DNA from: Ancylobacter tetraedralis
GTDB lineage: Bacteria; Pseudomonadota; Alphaproteobacteria; Rhizobiales; Xanthobacteraceae
Assembly: GCF_014195655.1 (NCBI RefSeq)
Contig: NZ_JACICD010000007.1
Coordinates: forward strand, 1 to 64,000
Direction of reading: 5' to 3'
Length of the DNA stretch: 64,000 nt
Each line of letters begins with the position of its first letter. Positions within the stretch are counted from its first letter, which is position 1. Below, piece by piece: positions 56,836 to 64,000 of the stretch. Made by a program: the position numbers and the translations under genes. The notes beneath the pieces were generated by a model that ran no database searches, was not told the origin of the DNA, and was given only the letters and a program-made list of their open reading frames with translations.

Positions 56836-57612
56836 TCAGAGCCCGAATTCCTTGGTGATGGCGGCGGATATGCGGGTGATGTAGTCGCCCATCAGCAATT
56901 CGCCCTTCTGTGCCGTGGACCCGACAGCGACCGCCAGAACGCCGGAAGGCGGCAGGCCGAAATCGTCCGGCACGGGAAACTTGTCATAGGTCGGGAACGT
57001 GGCCGGCCCGTCGTTCGGCACCTTGTCCATCTCGACGAGGTCGGGCCGCAGCACCAGCATGAGCGAGGTCTCCAGGAGGCTCGCATGTTCAAGGTCGATG
57101 CCGGGGAAGCCGTCCGGGAACAGCTGGTCGAGCGTGGCGCGGGTGGCGAAGTCCCAGTATTCCAGCCGCATCACCTGCATGTCGGTAATGCCGTCGCGGC
57201 GCAGTTCGCGCAGGGCAAGGTCCAGCCCCTCCACCGAGGGCCAGCAATTCTCGTAGTGGCCGTTGACGATGACCAGCCGGCGCACACCCTGGCGGCCGAG
57301 ATTGCGGATCACGTCACGCAGCACCAGCGCGAACGTGTGGGCATCCAGGCTCAACGTGCCGGGAAACACCTCGCCGCCGCCCGAGCGCGGCATGGACTTG
57401 CAGCCGTAATTGAGCGTCGGCGCGACGATGCCGCCGATCTCGCGTGCGACGCGCTCGCACACGCCGGTCGGCAGCACGACGTCGACATTCAGCGGCAGGT
57501 GGGGGCCGTGCTGCTCGGTGGAGCCGAGCGGCAGCAGCACGGGCGCACCGGCCGCCACCTTCTGCGCGAATTCCGGCCAGCTCAGTTCGTCGAGCCGCAC
57601 GCTGTCGACCAT
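56836..57612 (-). CDS. Creatininase-family amidohydrolase
   Basis: 258 residues. The metal-binding segment LLPLGSTEQHGPHLPLNVDV holds Glu33, His35 and Asp44. VIVNGHYENCWP (the usual NGHGGN with Tyr-Glu) and LEHASLLETSLML (Glu) complete the site. Creatininase opens the creatinine ring; relatives act on other cyclic amides, formamides or peptides. AGGAAAAGACC precedes ATG 57612. Adjacent ureohydrolases would fit cleavage of a cyclic guanidino compound followed by removal of urea, which is inference. Confidence 0.87.
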   Translation of the reverse strand: MVDSVRLDELSWPEFAQKVAAGAPVLLPLGSTEQHGPHLPLNVDVVLPTGVCERVAREIGGIVAPTLNYGCKSMPRSGGGEVFPGTLSLDAHTFALVLRDVIRNLGRQGVRRLVIVNGHYENCWPSVEGLDLALRELRRDGITDMQVMRLEYWDFATRATLDQLFPDGFPGIDLEHASLLETSLMLVLRPDLVEMDKVPNDGPATFPTYDKFPVPDDFGLPPSGVLAVAVGSTAQKGELLMGDYITRISAAITKEFGL

Positions 57613-57638
57613 GGTCTTTTCCTCTGATGTCGTTGGAT

Positions 57639-58391
57639 TCAGTGCATTGCCGCGCCGCCGTCGACGCTGATGCATTGGCCGGTGATGAAGCCGGTGGCGC
57701 GGCTGAGCAGGAACAGCACGGCCTGCGCCACTTCCTCCGGCCGGCCGACGCGGCCGAGCGGGTTGGCGGTCTCCAGCTTCTGCGCCTCCGGGCTCATCGC
57801 GCCGAAGCCGAGCAGCGGCGTATCCACCGGGCCGGGGGCGATGGCGTTGACCAGAATGTGCGGGCCCAGCTCGCGCGCGAAGGCGCGGGTCAGCGAGACG
57901 ATCGCGCCCTTGGTCGCGCAATAGCCGGAGGCGCCGGCGCGGCCGAGATAGGCCAGCTCGGAGGCGATGTTGACGATGCGCCCGCGCGTCTCGCCGCGCC
58001 CGTTGAAATGGCGCAGGGCTTCGCGCGCCATCAGGATGGGGCCGCGCACATTCACCGCCGCCATGCGCTCATAGGCCTCGACATCGAATTGCGCGAGCGG
58101 CATCTCGATGAGCAGGCCGGCGCAGTTGACGATGGCGTCCAACCCGCCGAGCTCGGCCACGGCCGCCTCCATACCGGCGACGACGGAGGCCTCCTCCGCC
58201 ACATTGGTGATGATGGTTGCCCAGTTGGCGCGGTCCGGCGGGCGCAGGTCGAAGCCGATGACCTTGGCACCGGCCTCGAACAGCGCATCCGCCGTGGCGC
58301 GGCCAATACCGCTCGCGGCGCCGGTGACGACGACGCGAAGATCCTTGTGGGGGGCTTCCCTGTGGTGGGCTTCCTTGTGAGGCGTTACCAT
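57639..58391 (-). CDS. Short-chain dehydrogenase/reductase (SDR) 2
   Basis: 250 residues. The NAD(P)-binding motif is VVVTGAASGIGRATADALFE, NCAGL follows, and the catalytic Ser/Tyr/Lys lie in VNIASELAYLG and SGYCATKGAIV; VDGGAAMH ends the protein. The N-terminus has an unusual 16-residue His/Lys/Glu-rich extension made from a short DNA repeat (58335-58385). Its ATG overlaps the end of SDR 1 (ATGGTAA), so translation is coupled. The substrate is unknown. Confidence 0.87.
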   Translation of the reverse strand: MVTPHKEAHHREAPHKDLRVVVTGAASGIGRATADALFEAGAKVIGFDLRPPDRANWATIITNVAEEASVVAGMEAAVAELGGLDAIVNCAGLLIEMPLAQFDVEAYERMAAVNVRGPILMAREALRHFNGRGETRGRIVNIASELAYLGRAGASGYCATKGAIVSLTRAFARELGPHILVNAIAPGPVDTPLLGFGAMSPEAQKLETANPLGRVGRPEEVAQAVLFLLSRATGFITGQCISVDGGAAMH

Positions 58392-59143
58392 GTGAATTCT
58401 CCGCGATCGACACCGACGCTCTGGCCGGTGATGTTGGAGGCAAGGTCGGACGCCAGGAACAGATAGGTGCCGGCCACGTCGTCCGGCTCCATGAAGCCGG
58501 GCAGGATCTGCGCGGCGACGATCTCCTGCAGCAGCACGTCCGGCTCCAGGCCGGTGCGCGCCGCCATGGCATGGAGCGAGCGCAGCGAGGCTTCCGTGCG
58601 CACCCAGCCCGGGCATACCGCGTTCACGGTGATGCCGCGCGGGCCGAGCTCCTTCGCCCAGGTCTTGGTCAGGCCGATGGTTGCGTGCTTGGAGGCGACA
58701 TAGGCGCCGAACAACGCTTCCGCCCCGCGCGACCACACCGAGGCGGTGTTGATGATGCGCCCGCCATGGCCCATCCGAGGCAGCAGGGCGCGGGTGACGA
58801 GGAAGGTGCCGAGCACGTTGATCTCCAGCACGCGGCGGAACGTCGCCTCATTGGCTTCGCTCGCATCGTCCAGCGGGGTCACCCGTTCGAGCCCGGCATT
58901 GTTCACCAGCACGTGAAGATGGGGGATTGCGGCGGCGACCTTGCTGACGGCTTCGCTGGAGGTGATGTCGGCGCAGTGGCCGCGCGCGCCGAGCCGCCCG
59001 GCCACCTCGAAGATGGCGGCATCATCGGCCAGCATGTGCAGTTCCGCGCCGGCGGCGGCAAAGGCCCGGGCAATGCCGAGCCCTATACCCCGGCTCGACC
59101 CGGTAACGAGCACGGTGCGCCCGGAAAGCCCCTCAAGGCTCAT
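58385..59143 (-). CDS. Short-chain dehydrogenase/reductase (SDR) 1
   Basis: 252 residues. The cofactor motif is VLVTGSSRGIGLGIARAFAA, then VLVNNAGLERVTPL, and the catalytic Ser/Tyr/Lys are in NTASVWSRG and GAYVASKHATIGL; the protein ends SVGVDRGEFTW. It is the first gene of the five-gene operon, starting at ATG 59143 with GGGAG upstream, and is divergent from the LysR regulator. It is only distantly similar to SDR 2, so the two probably act on different intermediates. Confidence 0.87.
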   Translation of the reverse strand: MSLEGLSGRTVLVTGSSRGIGLGIARAFAAAGAELHMLADDAAIFEVAGRLGARGHCADITSSEAVSKVAAAIPHLHVLVNNAGLERVTPLDDASEANEATFRRVLEINVLGTFLVTRALLPRMGHGGRIINTASVWSRGAEALFGAYVASKHATIGLTKTWAKELGPRGITVNAVCPGWVRTEASLRSLHAMAARTGLEPDVLLQEIVAAQILPGFMEPDDVAGTYLFLASDLASNITGQSVGVDRGEFTW

Positions 59144-59233
59144 GCGGCGCTCCCGCGTCGGGTGCGGACAGGATGGATGAAAGGCACGCTGGCGCTCCTG
59201 TGCGAGAACGACGCCATGGTCTCGCAAATTCAC

Positions 59234-59250
59234 TTCCGAAAAAATCGGAA
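59234..59250. promoter_or_regulatory. Candidate LysR operator 1 (TTCCGA-N5-TCGGAA)
   Basis: A perfect 6-bp inverted repeat around AAAAA. It contains a T-N11-A pattern like LysR boxes and lies in the gap between the divergent SDR operon and the LysR gene. Confidence 0.6.
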
Positions 59251-59260
59251 TTAGTGGAAG

Positions 59261-59286
59261 CTTACATCGAGATAAATCGATGTGAG
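59261..59286. promoter_or_regulatory. Candidate LysR operator 2 (ACATCGA-N6-TCGATGT)
   Basis: A perfect 7-bp inverted repeat (59264-59270 and 59277-59283), extendable to 10 bp with one mismatch. It ends 20 bases before the LysR ATG at 59306, so binding would fit autorepression, with the first palindrome on the operon side. Confidence 0.65.
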
Positions 59287-59305
59287 CAGAAAGGAGCCGA
59301 ACCCC

Positions 59306-60244
59306 ATGCGGCGGCTCGACAATATCGACCTGCGCCTGCTGCGCGTCTTCGTCGTGCTGGCGCAGGAGGGCGGGTTCCAGGATGCGCAGATCGCGCTCAA
59401 TCTCTCCCAGTCCACCCTCTCCACGCATCTGGCGGCGCTGGAACGCAAGCTGGGCGGGCAATTATGTGAGCGGGGGCGGGCCGGCTTCCGCCTCACGCCG
59501 TTCGGCGAAGCGATTCTTGCCGCCGCGCTCCAACTCTTCGAGGATATCGATGCGTTCCACGGCCGCATCGGGCGCGACCAGCAGCGCCTCGTGGGACGGC
59601 TTCGGGTCGGTATTGTCGATGGCGTGGTGACGAACCCGCGGCTCGGCCTGCAGACCGCGCTGGCGCGCTACATGGCCTATGCCTCGGAAGTGTTCGTCGA
59701 CCTCGAACTCGGCACGCCGCTGGTGCTGGAGCGCGCGCTGATGGATGGCGTGCGGGACGTGGTGATCGGCCCGTTCTCGCAGAAGGTGCCCGGCATCACC
59801 TATGTGCCGCTGCACCGCGAGCCGCAGGCGCTCTATTGCGGGCGCGGCCATCCCCTGTTCGCGCTGCCGGCGGAGGAAATCAGCCATGCGCGAATCGAGG
59901 AAGCGCTGTTCTCGGTGCGGCGCTACCGCCACCTCGACGATCTCTACCGGGTGAACCACCCGCGCGCCAGCGCCGCCATCGTGCAGATGGAGGCGCAGGT
60001 GATGATGATCCTGTCCGGCCGCTTCATCGGCTACCTGCCGCGCCATATCGGCGAGGACTGGGCGGGTCGTGGGCAGATGCGCGTGCTGCGGCCGGAGAGC
60101 TACGGTTTCGCATCGCCGCATTTCGCCGCCACCCGCCGGCTCTCGGGCGAGCAGCCGCTGGTCGATGCCTTCCTGCGCGAACTGGTGGCGCAGGCGCGCA
60201 CCGGCGCGGGCGAGGCTGCGCCGCCGGAAGCGGGGGAGCCGTAG
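59306..60244 (+). CDS. LysR-family transcriptional regulator
   Basis: 312 residues. The N-terminal winged helix is at about 1-62 (LRLLRVFVVLAQEGGFQDAQ, then LSQSTLSTHLAALERKLGGQ), followed by a periplasmic-binding-protein-like effector domain. AAGGAG 9 bases before ATG 59306 fixes the start; GTG 59282 is upstream in frame. It is divergent from the SDR/creatininase/ureohydrolase operon and probably activates it in response to a pathway intermediate. It converges with the epimerase gene with only 3 bases between. Confidence 0.9.
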   Translation: MRRLDNIDLRLLRVFVVLAQEGGFQDAQIALNLSQSTLSTHLAALERKLGGQLCERGRAGFRLTPFGEAILAAALQLFEDIDAFHGRIGRDQQRLVGRLRVGIVDGVVTNPRLGLQTALARYMAYASEVFVDLELGTPLVLERALMDGVRDVVIGPFSQKVPGITYVPLHREPQALYCGRGHPLFALPAEEISHARIEEALFSVRRYRHLDDLYRVNHPRASAAIVQMEAQVMMILSGRFIGYLPRHIGEDWAGRGQMRVLRPESYGFASPHFAATRRLSGEQPLVDAFLRELVAQARTGAGEAAPPEAGEP

Positions 60245-60247
60245 CGC

Positions 60248-61258
60248 TCAGAGATAGGCGCGCGCGTCGAGATACCAGTCGACAAAGGCGCGCACGCCCT
60301 CCTGCAGCGGCGTCGCCGGCCGATAGCCGGTAAGCGCGACGAGTAGGTCCGGGCTGGCGAAGGTGCGCGGCACGTCACCCTTCTGCATGGGCAGCATGAG
60401 GCGCCGGGCCGGCCGGCCGAGCACGGTCTCGATCGTCTCGACGAAATCGATCAGCCCCACCGGCTGGCCGCCGCCGATGTTCACCACGCGGTAGGGCCCC
60501 TGGTGCGACAGGGTGTCGATGCCGGCGGGCGCTTCCACCCGGTTGGCCTCGTCCGGCGGCCGTGCGGCGAGGCGCAGGATGGCCTCGATCAGGTCGTCAA
60601 TATAGGTGAAGTCGCGGCTCATCCGCCCTTCGCCATAAATCTCGATCTCGCGGTCCTCGAGCATGGCGGCGACGAACTTGAACAGCGCCATGTCCGGCCG
60701 GCCCCAGGGGCCATACACGGTGAAGAAGCGGAAGGCGGTGGTCGGCAGCCGGTAGAGATGGGCATAGGAATGGCCCATCGCCTCCATCCCTTTCTTGCTG
60801 GCGGCATAGAAGGTCAGCGGCTCGTCGGCGCGGTCCGTCTCGTGGAAGGGGATGGTCGGGTTGGCGCCGTAGATCGAGGAGGTGGAGGCGAGCAACAGAT
60901 GCTGGACGCCCAGCTCGCGCGCCAGTTCCAGCACGTTCCACGAGCCGACAAGGTTGGAATCGAGATAGGCCTTGGGATTTTCCAGGCTGTAGCGCACCCC
61001 CGCCTGCGCGGCGAGGTGGACGATGACATCGGGCCGGGCCGTGGCGGCGCGGGCCAGCGCGGCGCGGTCCTCCAGCATGCCGATATGCGCCGTGAAGGCG
61101 GGAAACTGCGCCAGCGCGGCGTGCCGGGCCTCCTTGAGCTTGAGATTGTAATAGGCGGTCATGCCGTCGAAGCCGACCACCTCATGGCCTTCCTCGAGCA
61201 GGCGCCGGGCCAGATGGTAGCCGATGAAACCCGCCGTGCCGGTGATGAAGTAACGCAT
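60248..61258 (-). CDS. UDP-glucuronate 4-epimerase-like NAD-dependent epimerase
   Basis: 336-residue extended SDR. The Rossmann motif is [20 protein letters not shown], the family-typical [17 protein letters not shown] marks UDP-glucuronate 4-epimerases (LspL/Cap1J type), and the active site has STSSIYGAN and [10 protein letters not shown] (YxxxK). It would supply UDP-galacturonate for lipopolysaccharide core or capsule. ATG 61258 is taken; the frame continues to 61315 without quality. It lies alone among convergent and unrelated neighbours. Confidence 0.88.
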   Translation of the reverse strand: MRYFITGTAGFIGYHLARRLLEEGHEVVGFDGMTAYYNLKLKEARHAALAQFPAFTAHIGMLEDRAALARAATARPDVIVHLAAQAGVRYSLENPKAYLDSNLVGSWNVLELARELGVQHLLLASTSSIYGANPTIPFHETDRADEPLTFYAASKKGMEAMGHSYAHLYRLPTTAFRFFTVYGPWGRPDMALFKFVAAMLEDREIEIYGEGRMSRDFTYIDDLIEAILRLAARPPDEANRVEAPAGIDTLSHQGPYRVVNIGGGQPVGLIDFVETIETVLGRPARRLMLPMQKGDVPRTFASPDLLVALTGYRPATPLQEGVRAFVDWYLDARAYL

Positions 61259-61354
61259 GTCTCTCCCAGGCACGCTTCGGCCGGATAATGCCCCGATTCC
61301 GTTCCCGCCGATCATTTCGGGCGGGTCGGGCGTGTCAAGGCGGCGCGGGATGCA

Positions 61355-62431
61355 TCAGATGCCGCGCCGCACCCGGTCGCTCAGGTTGCGGCGGTCGCGG
61401 ATGATGGCGTCGATCGCCGCCTGCTCGCTGGCGCTGCGGGGCAATTGCTCAAGCTGGTCGATCTGGTTCAGCGCGACGAGGCGCAGCAGGTCGTCACGCA
61501 CCTCGCCGGCCTCATCGCGGGGCAGAGCCGGCACGATCTGCAGGTGCTCGGGTGGCAGGATATCGGGCACGGTGGTGGCCAGATGCGCGCGCAGGGTTTC
61601 CTCGCTGGTGCCGGTCGCCTCGACGAAGGCGTAGAGGCCGAAGCTGTGGCCGGCGGTGGGGAAATCGGCGATATGCACGCCCCGCACCCCCGGCGCCGCG
61701 CCGAGCGCCTCGGCGATGCGCGGGCCCTGCTCCATGGCGCGCGGGCCTCGTCCTTCGGTGTCGTGGTAGTTGAGCAGGCGGCGGGTGACGAAATTGTACA
61801 CCTGCTTTCCGGTCGCCATCCAGACGCGGGTGAACAGGCTCTTGCGGGCGAGGATGCGCTTTTCGATCGGCGTCAGCGCTTCCGGGCAGAAGCTGCGCTT
61901 CTGCTTGAGGAAGTGACGGATGTCCTCATAGGCCGCGACGCGGAAGAACTTCGAGCGGCGCTCGAAGCAGAAGGCGAGCTGGAAATCCATCAGCACCGCC
62001 CGCCCATCGGCGGCATAGAGCCAGTTCTGCGGCTTGGCGAGGTCGTTATGGGCGATGCGCCGGCGATGCACTTCGCGCAGGCCCTCGCGCGCCGAGCGGA
62101 AAAACGCGGCGTCGCCATAGGGGCGGGCGATCTGCAGCGGAATGCCGTCGACGAAGCCCCGCACCAGCGCGCCTTCCTCCAGCGCATAGACCGGCACGGT
62201 GTGGCCGCTGCCCTCCGCCCGGCGCAGGGCGCGTGCTTCGCGGCGGGCAAAATGGCGCGCCAGTGGCTTTATCCACCATTTCACATCGCTGTAGCGCCGG
62301 CGGACGGCGGGAAAGGTGTTGCCGGCCTCATCGCGCCACAGGCCGCGCTCGATGGTCGAGAAAATGTCGCGCTTGAGCACGGTGTCGAGTTCGAACGTGC
62401 CGCGCGCGGCGTCGGGAAGCGCCTGGTTCAC
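61355..62431 (-). CDS. InaA/WaaP-like protein kinase-fold protein
   Basis: 358 residues with a minimal kinase fold. The catalytic loop is [15 protein letters not shown] (Asp and Asn), and [13 protein letters not shown] replaces the DFG metal-binding motif. Relatives phosphorylate LPS core heptose or Kdo, but a specific substrate is not evident. A Lys-rich N-terminal lobe with [20 protein letters not shown] precedes the loop. The GTG start at 62431 overlaps the trmFO stop (GTGA), so the gene is translationally coupled to trmFO, an odd pairing. The C-terminal part (from about 255) has no recognised domain. Confidence 0.8.
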   Translation of the reverse strand: MNQALPDAARGTFELDTVLKRDIFSTIERGLWRDEAGNTFPAVRRRYSDVKWWIKPLARHFARREARALRRAEGSGHTVPVYALEEGALVRGFVDGIPLQIARPYGDAAFFRSAREGLREVHRRRIAHNDLAKPQNWLYAADGRAVLMDFQLAFCFERRSKFFRVAAYEDIRHFLKQKRSFCPEALTPIEKRILARKSLFTRVWMATGKQVYNFVTRRLLNYHDTEGRGPRAMEQGPRIAEALGAAPGVRGVHIADFPTAGHSFGLYAFVEATGTSEETLRAHLATTVPDILPPEHLQIVPALPRDEAGEVRDDLLRLVALNQIDQLEQLPRSASEQAAIDAIIRDRRNLSDRVRRGI

Positions 62432-63861
62432 GCGGCAGCCTCGCTCGAAGGATCGGCATGGAGGGTCGCCCACTGGTCGAGCTCGCGCAGCGCCCGCGCC
62501 GCCATGACCTGCTTCTTGGCCACGGTCTTCTGCGTGCCGCGCAGCCGGTTGCCCTCGCCATCGCGGGTGGGGTTGGCCTCCAACGGGGGGAACAGACCGA
62601 AATTGATGTTCATCGGCTGGAACGAGCGGGGGCCGGCCTCGACGGTCTCGATATGCCCGCCGGTGATGTGGTTGATCAGCGCGCCGAAGGCGGTGGTCGG
62701 CGGTGGCACGGAGGGCTCGTCTCCAAGGCGCTCGGCGCTGGCGAACAGGCCGGCCATGAGGCCCATTGCCGCGCTTTCCACATAGCCCTCGCAGCCGGTG
62801 ATCTGGCCGGCGAAGCGCAGCCGGGGCTCGACCTTGAGCCGCAGCGTGCCGTCCAGCAGCTTGGGCGAGTTGAGATAGGTGTTGCGGTGCAGGCCGCCGA
62901 GTCGGGCGAATTCGGCGTTTTCCAGTCCGGGGATCATGCGCAGGATGCGCACCTGCTCGGAATGGCGGGTCTTGGTCTGGAAGCCGACCATGTTGAACAG
63001 CGTGCCGAGCGCGTTGTCCTGCCGCAGCTGCACCACGGCATAAGGCTTCACCGTCGGGTTGTGCGCGTTGGTCAGGCCCATTGGCTTCATCGGGCCGTGG
63101 CGCAGCGTCTCCGGCCCGCGCGCGGCCATGACCTCGATGGGCAGGCAGCCGTCGAAATAGGGCGTCGCCGCTTCGAAATCGCGGAACGGCACGGTGTCGC
63201 TGGCGATGAGCGCGGCGACGAAGGCCTCGTACTGCGCCTTGTCCATCGGGCAGTTGATATAGTCCGCGCCGGTGCCGCCCGGGCCGGCCTTGTCGTAGCG
63301 CGACTGGAACCAGCACACGTCCATGTCGATCGAATCGAAATGGACGATGGGGGCGATGGCGTCGAAGAAGGCCAGCGCCGTCTCGTCCGTGCGGGCGCGG
63401 ATGGCCTCGGCGAGGGCCGGGGAGGTGAGCGGGCCGGTGGCGATGATGACCGAATCCCATGCGTCCGGCGGCAGCCCATCGATTTCGCCGCGCTCGACGG
63501 TGATCGCGGGATGGGATTCGATGGCTGCCGTGACGGCGGCGGCGAAAGCGTCGCGGTCCACCGCCAGCGCGCCGCCGGCCGGCAGCTGGTGGCGATCGGC
63601 GCAGGCCATGATGAGCGAGCCGAGCCGGCGCATCTCGGCATGCAGCACGCCGACCGCATTGGAGGTGGCGTCGTCCGAACGGAACGAATTGGAGCAGACC
63701 AGCTCGGCCAGTGCCTGCGTCCTGTGCGCGTCGGTGGCGCGGGTGGGCCGCATCTCGTGCAGGATGACGCGTATGCCCCGGCGGGCGAGCTGCCATGCCG
63801 CCTCGGAGCCGGCGAGGCCGCCGCCGATGACGTGAACGGGGGGCTTGTCCGTGATGCTCAT
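62428..63861 (-). CDS. trmFO: tRNA uridine-54 C5-methyltransferase (folate/FAD-dependent)
   Basis: 477 residues. The N-terminal FAD motif is [20 protein letters not shown]. The TrmFO stretches are [86 protein letters not shown] and [14 protein letters not shown]. It forms ribothymidine 54 in the T-loop of tRNAs using 5,10-methylene-THF. ATG 63861 matches the family start; upstream in-frame residues do not. Confidence 0.95.
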   Translation of the reverse strand: MSITDKPPVHVIGGGLAGSEAAWQLARRGIRVILHEMRPTRATDAHRTQALAELVCSNSFRSDDATSNAVGVLHAEMRRLGSLIMACADRHQLPAGGALAVDRDAFAAAVTAAIESHPAITVERGEIDGLPPDAWDSVIIATGPLTSPALAEAIRARTDETALAFFDAIAPIVHFDSIDMDVCWFQSRYDKAGPGGTGADYINCPMDKAQYEAFVAALIASDTVPFRDFEAATPYFDGCLPIEVMAARGPETLRHGPMKPMGLTNAHNPTVKPYAVVQLRQDNALGTLFNMVGFQTKTRHSEQVRILRMIPGLENAEFARLGGLHRNTYLNSPKLLDGTLRLKVEPRLRFAGQITGCEGYVESAAMGLMAGLFASAERLGDEPSVPPPTTAFGALINHITGGHIETVEAGPRSFQPMNINFGLFPPLEANPTRDGEGNRLRGTQKTVAKKQVMAARALRELDQWATLHADPSSEAAA

Positions 63862-63932
63862 GACCAATCGATTACGCGCACGTGGCGCCTTCTTCTTGCC
63901 GTCGACGCGCGGCCTTAGCACGGAACGCGGGC

Positions 63933-63973
63933 AAAAAAGAACGGCCCCGGAAAATTCCGGGGCCGTTCTTGTA
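63933..63973 (-). terminator. Strong rho-independent terminator of a gene beyond the window
   Basis: A 16-bp perfect stem (63937-63952 with 63955-63970) with a 2-base loop is followed on the minus strand by TTTTTT. It lies about 70 bases upstream of trmFO, so it ends a minus-strand gene located past 64000. On the plus strand the stem is followed only by GTATAAG. Confidence 0.85.
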
Positions 63974-64000
63974 TAAGATCGGTCGGGCGCGAGGTCCGAA

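Noticed and set aside
56836-57921. N-terminal extension of the creatininase-family gene to 57921
   Set aside because: The extra residues overlap SDR 2 in another frame and lack family similarity; ATG 57612 has a good ribosome site.
61355-63796. Single 813-codon minus-strand frame spanning kinase and trmFO
   Set aside because: The two real proteins lie in different frames over most of the span; only the kinase part of this frame has motifs. It is not a fusion protein.

Overview
The window is high-GC, gene-dense chromosomal DNA from an alphaproteobacterium. The best fit is the Hyphomicrobiales (Rhizobiales), probably Xanthobacteraceae (Ancylobacter/Starkeya/Xanthobacter-like). That placement is inferred from gene content: a roughly 2,100-residue growth-pole-ring-type coiled-coil protein, CckA, an LdtR-type MarR regulator, a DksA without zinc cysteines, and YcjX/YcjF/SixA neighbours. 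No phage, transposase, CRISPR array, rRNA operon or clear genomic island is visible. Most of the window looks like core genome.

Layout. 1-4.1 kb: the tail of a tripartite tricarboxylate transporter (tctB carries a frameshift, tctA is intact), tRNA-Lys(CUU), two small proteins and a transglutaminase. 4.1-8.7 kb: an Old Yellow Enzyme reductase, pncB, and a disordered membrane protein with an SH3 domain. 8.8-13.3 kb: an oxidoreductase/aminotransferase pair fitting GnnA/GnnB (2,3-diamino lipid A sugar), a Uma2 gene broken by one stop codon, and murJ. 13.4-17.9 kb: an RND efflux adaptor and pump. 17.9-25.4 kb: an XRE-cupin regulator divergent from a threonine dehydratase, a metallophosphoesterase/glycosyltransferase pair resembling PlcP-Agt lipid remodelling, a universal stress protein, cytochrome c' with cytochrome b, an EamA exporter and a stand-alone Lrp effector domain.

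25.5-32.9 kb: a TPP riboswitch ahead of thiD, an MFS transporter abutting a dipeptide epimerase, and an Mla-type lipid transport operon (MlaE with a fused STAS domain, MlaF, MlaD, and an auxiliary lipoprotein). 33.6-40 kb: the 2,134-residue GPR/RgsE-type protein on the minus strand, with an internal block of about nine 33-residue repeats. 40.4-50.3 kb: a 2Fe-2S ferredoxin, the SixA-YcjX-YcjF group, a MipA/OmpV outer-membrane protein, dksA, a FliO-like protein and cckA. 50.3-54.5 kb: pgi, pgm and ldtR.

54.9-60.2 kb: a tightly packed minus-strand operon (SDR, SDR, creatininase-family hydrolase, two different ureohydrolases) divergent from a LysR regulator, with two clean palindromes between them. 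This is the strongest candidate for an undescribed system and looks like an uncharacterised catabolic pathway, perhaps for a guanidino or cyclic-amide compound. 60.2-64 kb: a UDP-glucuronate 4-epimerase-like gene, an InaA-type kinase, trmFO, and a strong terminator belonging to a gene beyond the window.

Recurring themes are envelope construction (murJ, GPR, Mla, gnnAB, PlcP-Agt, LdtR, the RND pump) and cell-cycle or stress control (CckA, DksA). All functional calls come from reading the sequence; no database search was run.
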